Below are positions 1 through 5,140 of a stretch of DNA of 10,641 nt, piece after piece. Each line of letters starts with the position of its first letter. Positions within the stretch are counted from its first letter, which is position 1. Where the stretch lies: positions 1 to 10,641 of the forward strand of contig WIAN01000161.1 of the NCBI GenBank assembly GCA_015519985.1, written 5' to 3'. Made by a program: the position numbers and the translations under genes. Source of the DNA: Candidatus Woesearchaeota archaeon (lineage in GTDB: Archaea; Nanobdellota; Nanobdellia; Woesearchaeales; WAPJ01). The notes beneath the pieces were generated by a model, which was given only the letters and a program-made list of their open reading frames with translations, searched no databases and had not been told where the DNA came from.

Positions 1-575
1 AGTCCTTCTAGTGTTTTTCCGAAATTTACTCCTTTTTCTCCATTATTGTTACTTCCTTTATCTTCTTTTGTTATCCACCATACGAATAAGAAGAACATTG
101 CTAATACAAATAACATTGATTGTACTCCTGGATCGTCTAAACCTAACCATCCAAAGACATCTGGAGGAACCCAGCCTGCTGCTCCTGCAAATATAAATCC
201 AACTACTAATAATGATAATATTGCTATTGCTCCTTGCCAGCCTCCTTTTCCTACAAGGTTAAAACCAAATGCTGCTAACAATATTATTAGTGATACTACT
301 GCTACTACCCATAACATTACTCCTGGAATTGCGTCTAAAAATATTTGTACTACGTCCATTCCTGGAGGGTAACTATTGGTTACATGAGGTATTATTACCA
401 TTAAAGATATTAATAGTGCTGTTAAAACATTGTATTTTTTTGTGTTGTCTTTTCCGAAAGGTTTTACTTTTTCTAAGAATGCTAATAGTATTGTGAATAA
501 AAAGAAAAATGGAATTATACTATCATATGCTCCTGATGTTTGTAATAATGTAAAAAAATCTGAAAATGTTGCCAT
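1..575 (-). CDS. Five-helix integral membrane protein, paralogue A (3' end cut by window edge)
   Basis: I do not recognise the family, but the reading frame is clear. From the ATG at 575 it stays open for 191 codons to the left edge, so the C-terminus is missing. Hydrophobic segments lie near residues 20-35, 50-65, 84-104, 114-134 and 151-168, followed by a charged tail (ITKEDKG and a Gly/Asn-rich stretch), so it is probably a five-helix membrane protein. The N-terminal signature G-x-YD-x-I-x-PF-x3-FT-x3-AFLEK (residues 15-36) recurs in the next gene upstream (667-1263), and ITK-x-(D/E)K follows the last helix in both, so the two are tandem paralogues. The start is backed by a Shine-Dalgarno AGGTGAT five bases upstream, as expected of a downstream operon gene. 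Function is unknown. Confidence 0.85.
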   Translation of the reverse strand, partial: MATFSDFFTLLQTSGAYDSIIPFFFLFTILLAFLEKVKPFGKDNTKKYNVLTALLISLMVIIPHVTNSYPPGMDVVQIFLDAIPGVMLWVVAVVSLIILLAAFGFNLVGKGGWQGAIAILSLLVVGFIFAGAAGWVPPDVFGWLGLDDPGVQSMLFVLAMFFLFVWWITKEDKGSNNNGEKGVNFGKTLEG

Positions 576-580
576 GGATT

Positions 581-587
581 ATCACCT
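581..587 (-). promoter_or_regulatory. Shine-Dalgarno site of membrane protein A
   Basis: On the minus strand AGGTGAT lies five bases before the ATG at 575 and matches the archaeal anti-Shine-Dalgarno complement (AGGTGATCC). It fixes the start codon and contrasts with most genes here, which lack such a site and look leaderless. This suggests the gene is translated from a longer, probably shared, transcript with the gene at 667-1263. Confidence 0.7.
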
Positions 588-666
588 AATTGTATTTTAT
601 AATTTTTTTTATTGTTTTTTTATTTTTAAATTTTATTCTTTTTTATAATGTTTTATTTTACTTTTT

Positions 667-1263
667 TTACTTTTGACTTTGTTCTTGTAATTTTTTTTCT
701 GGTTTTGTTATATAGTATATTCCTGCTATTATTATTGCTAATATTAATATTATACTCCAAAATTCTGCTGTTCCTGCTACTAAGTTTCCTAAACTATTTA
801 ATATTATACTTAACCAACTTTCTCCATTGCTTGTTTTTATTGCGTTTAAAGTTATTAATATTAATGTTATAAATCCTATTACTAAGAATAATTTGTAATA
901 TATATTGTCTTGTTGTAGTGAAAAGCCTTCTTCTTCTTGTTTTAACATGCTTCCTGCAAATAGTATGAATAAAAATGCTATTAGTATTATTAATACAAAA
1001 TTTGCTAATATTTCATTCATGATTCCTACTATTCTTACTGAAGCAACTACTAGTAGTCCTGTTATGAATGCTACCATTGAATTTAAATTTTTTCTAGGTA
1101 CTTTTACTTCTTTTCCTCCTATTAGTATTTTTTCATATCCTAAAACCATTGTTTTTTCTAAGAAAGCGTACATTAATGTGAATACTAATAAGAAAGGCAG
1201 TATAACATCGTACAATCCTATTTTTACAAAAAAGTTGATTGCTTCTCTAAATGCGGATGCCAT
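667..1263 (-). CDS. Five-helix integral membrane protein, paralogue B
   Basis: A 198-residue protein with hydrophobic segments near residues 20-36, 62-79, 86-106, 121-139 and 168-186, giving a probable five-helix topology and a short charged C-terminal tail. The motif G-x-YD-x-I-x-PF-x3-FT-x3-AFLEK (residues 16-37) and the post-helix ITKPEK (residues 185-190) match the partial gene at 1-575, offset by one residue at the N-terminus. A charged loop (residues 44-59) follows helix 1 and an acidic Glu/Gln loop (109-119) follows helix 3. A TATA-like palindrome is centred 27.5 bases before the ATG, so the mRNA may be leaderless and the start is well supported. It is probably co-transcribed with the gene at 1-575 (91 bases apart) and divergent from the small gene at 1317. 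I recognise no enzyme or transporter motif, and the function is unknown. Confidence 0.88.
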   Translation of the reverse strand: MASAFREAINFFVKIGLYDVILPFLLVFTLMYAFLEKTMVLGYEKILIGGKEVKVPRKNLNSMVAFITGLLVVASVRIVGIMNEILANFVLIILIAFLFILFAGSMLKQEEEGFSLQQDNIYYKLFLVIGFITLILITLNAIKTSNGESWLSIILNSLGNLVAGTAEFWSIILILAIIIAGIYYITKPEKKLQEQSQK

Positions 1264-1285
1264 ATTCTTTTTTAAAATAGTTAAG

Positions 1286-1295
1286 TATTTAAATA
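1286..1295. promoter_or_regulatory. Shared divergent TATA box
   Basis: The perfect palindrome TATTTAAATA fits the archaeal TATA consensus on both strands. Its centre (1290.5) is 27.5 bases from the ATG at 1263 (minus) and 26.5 bases from the ATG at 1317 (plus). That is the usual TATA-to-start-site distance in archaea, so one element could drive both genes as leaderless transcripts. The sequence and distances are seen; promoter activity is inferred. Confidence 0.6.
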
Positions 1296-1316
1296 TTTTG
1301 TTTATTAATAGTTTTT

Positions 1317-1499
1317 ATGAATCCTTTTGAAAAAGAATTAAGAGTTGAAGCTGAAAATTCTATTCAAGGTTTTTCTCCTAATCCTGAAATTATTATTTTT
1401 ATTGTTTTGATTTGGATTTTAGTTTTTTCTATTACTGTAATTTTATTCACTACTTATAATGGTGTGAGTTTAGACAGCGGAATTTTTTATCATTGGTAA
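1317..1499 (+). CDS. Small single-helix membrane protein
   Basis: A 60-residue protein with a polar, acidic N-terminus (residues 1-24), one strong hydrophobic helix (about 25-46) and a short tail ending in FYHW. I do not recognise it. Three things argue that it is real. It sits alone between two minus-strand genes rather than in the shadow of one. It uses the same T-ending codons as the other plus-strand gene at 8202. It also has a TATA-like palindrome 26.5 bases before its ATG, shared with the paralogous membrane-protein gene going the other way. With no Arg/Lys-rich start or cleavage motif, it looks like a membrane anchor rather than a secreted peptide. The divergent arrangement hints at a partner role with the neighbouring membrane proteins, which is inference only. 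Confidence 0.6.
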   Translation: MNPFEKELRVEAENSIQGFSPNPEIIIFIVLIWILVFSITVILFTTYNGVSLDSGIFYHW

Positions 1500-1516
1500 A
1501 TATATTAATTATATTA

Positions 1517-1540
1517 AACATTAATGTTATATTAATGTTA
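1517..1540. repeat. Short palindrome and direct repeat between convergent genes
   Basis: AACATTAATGTT (1517-1528) is a perfect palindrome. The 10-mer ATTAATGTTA occurs twice, at 1520-1529 and 1531-1540. The element straddles the TatD stop codon and follows the end of the small gene at 1317-1499, so it could form a weak AT-only hairpin at the convergent 3' ends. In DNA this AT-rich it may be chance. Confidence 0.4.
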
Positions 1541-2339
1541 GAAAGTTTTGTAATATTATATTTTCTACTTCTTTTTCTTCTAACTTTTTTATTTCTGCTA
1601 TTTTTTTAACCGTTAATTTTACATTTTTTGGAACGCTTATTTTTTCATTTTTTAAAGGCATGTATGGCATGTCTGTTTCTGTTAATAACCTGTTTATTGG
1701 AACTATTTCTACTAAATTTTGAAAGTGTTCTGAATGTTGTATTATGCTTGGAATTGAAAAATATACATCTTTTTGTTCTTCTAATATTTTTTTTGCTAAT
1801 TTTATTTTTCCAGTGTAAGAATGTAATATTTTTTTTGTATTGTATTTTTTTATTATTTCTAAAACTGTTTTTTCTGCTTTTCTTGAATGTATTATTACTG
1901 TTTTTTTTAATTCTTCTGCTATTTTTAATTGTTTTTCAAATACAAATATATCTTCTTCTTTTTCTTCTTCTTTTATATTTTTATAATCTAAACCTATTTC
2001 TCCTATAAAAATATAGTTTTGTTTTTCTTCATACAACTTTTTAAACAATTTTTCATAATCTAAATCTACATTTTTTATAAAGCCATTTTTTTGATCTTCT
2101 TTTAAAGTATTGTAAGGATACATTCCTAATGTAAAATATACTTTTAATTCTTTATACTTTTTTAAATATTTTTTTTCAAATTCTTTTGCTTTTTTGTAAG
2201 TATTATAATCTAATGCTGTTAATACTATTATTTTAACATTTTCTTTTAAAGATTCTTCAATTATACTTTTTATTTCTTCTTCTTTTATAGAAAAATCTTC
2301 TAAAAGATAAAAATGATTATGCACATCTAAATAAACCAT
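1527..2339 (-). CDS. tatD: TatD-family metal-dependent hydrolase (putative DNase)
   Basis: A 270-residue protein, the usual length for TatD. Family motifs appear in order: the N-terminal metal-binding HxH (H7, H9, in DVHNHF), LGMYP (71-75, normally G-x-HP), GEIGLDY (113-119, with metal ligand E114), HSR (H151), H173 in HSYTG, and TETDMP (D223). All expected metal ligands are present, so it should fold as an active TIM-barrel hydrolase. TatD proteins are cytosolic Mg-dependent 3'-5' exonucleases or D-aminoacyl-tRNA-type hydrolases in different lineages, so the exact substrate is not settled by sequence. The ATG has a TATA-like TTTATAAA centred 26.5 bases upstream and no Shine-Dalgarno, so it is probably leaderless and monocistronic. 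The protein is rich in Lys and Glu, in keeping with the AT-rich genome. Confidence 0.92.
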   Translation of the reverse strand: MVYLDVHNHFYLLEDFSIKEEEIKSIIEESLKENVKIIVLTALDYNTYKKAKEFEKKYLKKYKELKVYFTLGMYPYNTLKEDQKNGFIKNVDLDYEKLFKKLYEEKQNYIFIGEIGLDYKNIKEEEKEEDIFVFEKQLKIAEELKKTVIIHSRKAEKTVLEIIKKYNTKKILHSYTGKIKLAKKILEEQKDVYFSIPSIIQHSEHFQNLVEIVPINRLLTETDMPYMPLKNEKISVPKNVKLTVKKIAEIKKLEEKEVENIILQNFLTLI

Positions 2340-2361
2340 ATTTTTTTGTAGAATTTTATGT

Positions 2362-2369
2362 TTTATAAA
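2362..2369 (-). promoter_or_regulatory. TATA box of tatD
   Basis: TTTATAAA centred 26.5 bases before the tatD ATG at 2339, the same spacing as other leaderless starts in this window. A second copy at 2372-2379 is a candidate for the tRNA-Thr on the other strand. Both are self-complementary, so strand is set only by distance. Confidence 0.5.
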
Positions 2370-2371
2370 AG

Positions 2372-2379
2372 TTTATAAA
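2372..2379 (+). promoter_or_regulatory. Possible TATA box of tRNA-Thr
   Basis: TTTATAAA lies 42.5 bases before the first base of tRNA-Thr. If transcription starts about 27 bases downstream, the precursor would carry a 5' leader of roughly 15 bases that needs removal. No TATA-like palindrome sits at the leaderless distance (near 2390). Confidence 0.35.
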
Positions 2380-2417
2380 AAATAAGAACAAACTTAATAA
2401 TTATTATTGTTGTTTAT

Positions 2418-2489
2418 GCCTCTGTAGCATAGTGGTGGTGCGGCTGCCTCGTAAGCAGCAGGTCCGGGGTTCGAATCCCCGCAGAGGCT
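2418..2489 (+). tRNA. tRNA-Thr (anticodon CGU)
   Basis: A complete 72-base cloverleaf. The acceptor GCCTCTG (2418-2424) pairs with CAGAGGC (2482-2488), followed by discriminator T. The D stem is GCAT/GTGC, the anticodon stem GCTGC/GCAGC encloses loop CTCGTAA with anticodon CGT (Thr, codon ACG), the variable loop is AGGTC, and the T arm is CGGGG-TTCGAAT-CCCCG. A U discriminator is common for archaeal tRNA-Thr. There is no intron and no encoded CCA. Its GC content is far above the surrounding DNA, as expected for structural RNA. It lies on the plus strand between minus-strand tatD and adk. Confidence 0.97.
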
Positions 2490-2499
2490 TATAATATAA

Positions 2500-3249
2500 T
2501 TATTCATTTCTTTTTGCTTCTAATTTTTCTTTTATTTTTTCTCTTATTTCTTCAAAAACTTTTTCTATTGGTTGTTCTCCATTAATTTCTATAAGAATAT
2601 TTTTGTCATAAAAATCTCTTAATAATAATTCTGTTTCTTTATGATACAATTCTAATCTGTGTTTTATTGCTTCTTCTTTATCATCTTCTCTATGTATTAT
2701 TTTACAATTGTTTTTTTCACAATCTTTTATTTTTTCAACATCATCTATTGATAATATTATTTCTTTATCATTACAATAACATATCCTTCTTTTTGAAATT
2801 CTTTTTATTGCTTCTTCGTCTGAAATTTTTATATACAATGCTATGTTAAAAATGTCCCCTAAAGTTTTATTTAGTAAGTTTAATTGTTTTTCATTTCTTG
2901 GAAAGCCGTCACTTATAAAACCTTTATATTTTTTTTCTGAACTTTTTAATTCTTGCAGTTTTTTTTCAAATATTTTTAATGTTATTTCATCAGGAACTAA
3001 ATCTCCTTTATCTATTATTTCTTTTATTTTTTTTGCTAATTCATTATTTTGGTTTTCTATTTTTCTTAATTCTGAACCCATATCAATATGTAATAATGTG
3101 TAATGTTCTTTTATTAATTCAGCTTGTGTTCCTTTTCCTGATCCTTGAGGACCGAGTATTATTATTCTTAAAGGATAATTTTCATAATCAATATTGTATT
3201 TTTTTTCAGCAGTATCATGATTTTTTTCGTTTTGTTCCAATAAAAACAC
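2500..3249 (-). CDS. adk: Adenylate kinase
   Basis: Adenylate kinase (ATP + AMP to 2 ADP) of the long, bacterial-like type with a LID domain. Visible elements are a Walker A loop GPQGSGKGT (33-41), LRK and DGFPR (114-118) of the AMP site, a LID starting RR (154-155) with four cysteines (C157, C159, C177, C182), and HREDD...E...RL..Y...T (186-205). The cysteine spacings C-x-C and C-x4-C depart from the usual C-x2-C pairs, so zinc binding is possible but altered. About 26 extra residues precede the nucleotide-binding strand. The frame opens at GTG (3249). AAAGGTG (3253-3247) overlaps that codon and sits six bases before an in-frame TTG at 3240, so the true start may be the TTG. The gene follows the truD stop by 28 bases, suggesting one operon. 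Confidence 0.93.
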   Translation of the reverse strand: MFLLEQNEKNHDTAEKKYNIDYENYPLRIIILGPQGSGKGTQAELIKEHYTLLHIDMGSELRKIENQNNELAKKIKEIIDKGDLVPDEITLKIFEKKLQELKSSEKKYKGFISDGFPRNEKQLNLLNKTLGDIFNIALYIKISDEEAIKRISKRRICYCNDKEIILSIDDVEKIKDCEKNNCKIIHREDDKEEAIKHRLELYHKETELLLRDFYDKNILIEINGEQPIEKVFEEIREKIKEKLEAKRNE

Positions 3250-3253
3250 CTTT
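3247..3253 (-). promoter_or_regulatory. Shine-Dalgarno-like site deciding the adk start
   Basis: AAAGGTG on the minus strand. Its spacing fits initiation at the TTG at 3240-3238 (six bases away) better than at the GTG it contains (3249-3247). Choosing the TTG would shorten the protein by three residues only. Confidence 0.45.
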
Positions 3254-3277
3254 ATATTTTTTTATTTTTATTTTTTT

Positions 3278-4627
3278 TTATAATTGTTTTATTGCTTCTA
3301 TTGTTATTGTTGCATAACTTCCTTTCTCTAATGAAAATTTTATAATCGCATTGTTATTTTCTTTTTTTTCTTCTAAGATTATTTTTTCTATATTTATTTT
3401 TTGAAATGCACTTCTATAGTAAGGTTCAAACATTAAATCAGGCATTTGTTTTATTATAAAATCTGTTTCTTTTAAATTTAACTTTTTTAAAATGTTTTTT
3501 TTAAATTCATTCATTTCTCTGTCAAAAGCTATTATTTTTATTTTTTCATCAAAAACATTGTTTTTGTTTTTTTCTATTAATTTTTTTTGTTCTTTTAAAT
3601 TTAAAAATTCATAATCTAATGAATCTAATATTAATTTTTTTAAATATTCTAATTCTGTCATATTATTTTTATCATATTCGTTTTTATTATTTTTTTCTTG
3701 TATTGTTTTTTTTAATTCTTTTATTTTTTGTTTTAATTCTAAATTAAATATTATGCTTTGAAAACTGCTTATGTATAACATTCTTTTTTTTCTACTTATA
3801 CTTTTTATTATTTCTATTGCACTTTTGTTTTCAAAATTTAAATTGTTGTTAATTTGTTTTTTCATATATTCTAATGTTTTTTCATAATCTTTTTTTAATA
3901 TGTAATATCCTATTATTGGATTGTAATTTTCTATTCCAAACCTTTGCATTCCAAAATAGTTTGGTATTAATAGAACTTTGTTTTTTTGAATATTTTCTTC
4001 TATTCTTTTTTTTAAAGAATTTATTTTTTCTATTTCTTTTTCTTCTAATTGTTTTAATTTTAATGTAAAAATATTTTTTTTTAATGCGCCTATTGTTAAA
4101 GCATTGTTAGAATATCCTATTAAATATACTTTTAAAAATTTGTCTTCAAATTCTTTTTTTAATATCAATATTTCATTTGTTTCTTTTATTTTTTCTTTTT
4201 TTTCTTCATTTTTTTCTTGTTTTTTTTCTGTTTTTTCTGTTTCTTTTTTTGCTATTGTTTCTTGTTGTTTTTCGTCTGTTTCTTCTTTATTTTCTTCTTT
4301 TATTTTTTTTCCTATTGTTTGTTCTTCTATTTTTTTTATCAACAATTTTTTTATGTAATTATTATTTTTTATTGTTATGTATTGTGTTGTAATTGCTTTT
4401 TTATCTTTTATTCCTGGAATTCCTATATTGTTTTCTTTTGTTTTAAAAAATTTTTTTAATTCTTCTAACATTTTAAAGTGAGAATAATTTTTTTTTATTA
4501 TTTTGAAAACAAAATAGTTTTGATTTTTTTCTTTAAAATTTTTAAAATTTGTTTGTATGTTTTTTTTATACTCTTCTTCTAATACTTCTTCTACTATAAA
4601 ATCTTCTGGTTTTTCTTTTATTATCAT
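3278..4627 (-). CDS. truD: tRNA pseudouridine synthase TruD
   Basis: TruD makes pseudouridine 13 in the D arm of tRNA-Glu and some other tRNAs. Family motifs are PEDFIVEE (7-14), GIPGIKDKKAITTQ (69-82) with catalytic Asp D75, NYFGMQRFG (223-231), QSIIFN (290-295) and the C-terminal FSLEKGSYATITIEAI (431-446). At 449 residues it is in the archaeal range. Residues 100-152 are an almost purely Lys/Glu/Gln/Thr low-complexity stretch between catalytic motif and motif NYFG, probably a disordered or helical insertion; another Lys/Asn/Glu-rich stretch lies at 300-325. The ATG has a TTTAAA palindrome centred 27.5 bases upstream, shared with divergent tRNA-Arg, and no Shine-Dalgarno, so a leaderless mRNA is likely. 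adk follows 28 bases downstream. Confidence 0.93.
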   Translation of the reverse strand: MIIKEKPEDFIVEEVLEEEYKKNIQTNFKNFKEKNQNYFVFKIIKKNYSHFKMLEELKKFFKTKENNIGIPGIKDKKAITTQYITIKNNNYIKKLLIKKIEEQTIGKKIKEENKEETDEKQQETIAKKETEKTEKKQEKNEEKKEKIKETNEILILKKEFEDKFLKVYLIGYSNNALTIGALKKNIFTLKLKQLEEKEIEKINSLKKRIEENIQKNKVLLIPNYFGMQRFGIENYNPIIGYYILKKDYEKTLEYMKKQINNNLNFENKSAIEIIKSISRKKRMLYISSFQSIIFNLELKQKIKELKKTIQEKNNKNEYDKNNMTELEYLKKLILDSLDYEFLNLKEQKKLIEKNKNNVFDEKIKIIAFDREMNEFKKNILKKLNLKETDFIIKQMPDLMFEPYYRSAFQKINIEKIILEEKKENNNAIIKFSLEKGSYATITIEAIKQL

Positions 4628-4651
4628 AAAAAATAGTAGTTTCTAAAACTT

Positions 4652-4657
4652 TTTAAA
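4652..4657. promoter_or_regulatory. Shared TATA box for truD and tRNA-Arg
   Basis: TTTAAA within ATTAATTTAAAAAG (minus strand). The centre, 4654.5, is exactly 27.5 bases from both the truD ATG (4627) and the first base of tRNA-Arg (4682). One palindromic element could thus position divergent transcripts beginning at the start codon and at the mature tRNA 5' end. Confidence 0.55.
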
Positions 4658-4681
4658 TTAATCTTTTTTTCTAAACTTTAT

Positions 4682-4756
4682 GGACCTGTAGCCTAGTCTG
4701 GATAAGGCGACAGCCTCCTAAGCTGTAGATCCGGGGTTCGAATCCCCGCAGGTCCG
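4682..4756 (+). tRNA. tRNA-Arg (anticodon CCU)
   Basis: A 75-base cloverleaf. The acceptor GGACCTG (4682-4688) pairs with CAGGTCC (4749-4755), discriminator G. The D stem is GCCT/AGGC with loop AGTCTGGATA, the anticodon stem ACAGC/GCTGT encloses CTCCTAA with anticodon CCT (Arg, codon AGG), the variable loop is AGATC, and the T arm is CGGGG-TTCGAAT-CCCCG, as in the tRNA-Thr of this window. There is no intron or encoded CCA. The TATA-like element 27.5 bases upstream would place transcription at or next to G1, leaving little or no 5' leader. The 3' half is read in antisense by the gene at 4693-5097. Confidence 0.97.
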
Positions 4757-5097
4757 TATTCGACTATGTATATTGAGTTTATATTTCTTTTTAAAAAATA
4801 ATTTAGTATTTCTTCATAATATTCTTCTAAACTTTTTATAGGATAAGTTTCATTTTTATTTTCAAAAAATTTTTTTAATCTTTCTGACAATGTTCCTTTT
4901 GTATAACCTAAAATTATTGCATTTGTTCCTTCTTTTAAAATGTAATGTTTTTTTACATTTTCAATTAATAAATATTCTAAACAAACTATTTTATTATTAA
5001 TTTTTAAAGAAGTTAATTCTAATATAAAAGATAAAGATTCATCTTTGGAAAAAAGTTTTATTATTCTACTTTCTAAATCTGTTATTGAAGAGTGCAT
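4693..5097 (-). CDS. Unrecognised small protein whose 3' end runs antisense into tRNA-Arg
   Basis: A 134-residue reading frame I cannot assign. Residues 1-113 look like a genuine mixed alpha/beta soluble protein (predicted strand-like segments near 23-29, 36-45 and 58-64; helices near 68-82 and 88-104), with no membrane segment or catalytic motif I know. From residue 114 the frame enters the antisense of tRNA-Arg and ends at a TAG inside it. The last 21 residues (YGPAGIRTPDLQ... to PYPD) are antisense-tRNA translation, not family sequence. The ATG has TTTTTTAAAAAA centred 26.5 bases upstream, matching other leaderless starts and supporting expression. Either the native 3' end was lost against the tRNA gene, or the gene simply borrows a stop there. 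A truncated gene remains possible. Confidence 0.6.
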   Translation of the reverse strand: MHSSITDLESRIIKLFSKDESLSFILELTSLKINNKIVCLEYLLIENVKKHYILKEGTNAIILGYTKGTLSERLKKFFENKNETYPIKSLEEYYEEILNYFLKRNINSIYIVEYGPAGIRTPDLQLRRLSPYPD

Positions 5098-5120
5098 TCT
5101 TTTTTGGTTTTAGAAAGTTT

Positions 5121-5126
5121 TTTAAA
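5121..5126 (-). promoter_or_regulatory. TATA box of the 4693-5097 gene
   Basis: TTTAAA (inside TTTTTTAAAAAA, 5118-5129) is centred 26.5 bases before the ATG at 5097. It also lies just past the end of the glycosidase-like gene (5141), so on the minus strand its T run could serve as that gene's terminator. Confidence 0.4.
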
Positions 5127-5140
5127 AAATTTTGTTTTTT

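Noticed and set aside
576..666. A small RNA or extra gene in the 91-base gap between the two membrane-protein genes
   Set aside because: It is almost all T with some A, with no hairpin, motif or credible frame; at most a promoter-like TTTTTAAATTT near 623-633.
4177..4459. Plus-strand frames rich in Phe, Leu and Ser opposite truD, and similar ones opposite adk, tatD, the helical protein and recJ
   Set aside because: They are low-complexity readings of the T-rich complement of Lys/Glu-rich genes, with no promoter spacing and no recognisable domain.
4682..4756. Integrated element using tRNA-Arg as attachment site
   Set aside because: No integrase and no second copy of the tRNA 3' end appear in the window, and flanking genes are housekeeping.
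4693..4758. The C-terminal GPAGIRTPDLQLRRLSPYPD as a conserved protein motif
   Set aside because: It is the antisense translation of tRNA-Arg; similar strings appear in many databases for the same reason.
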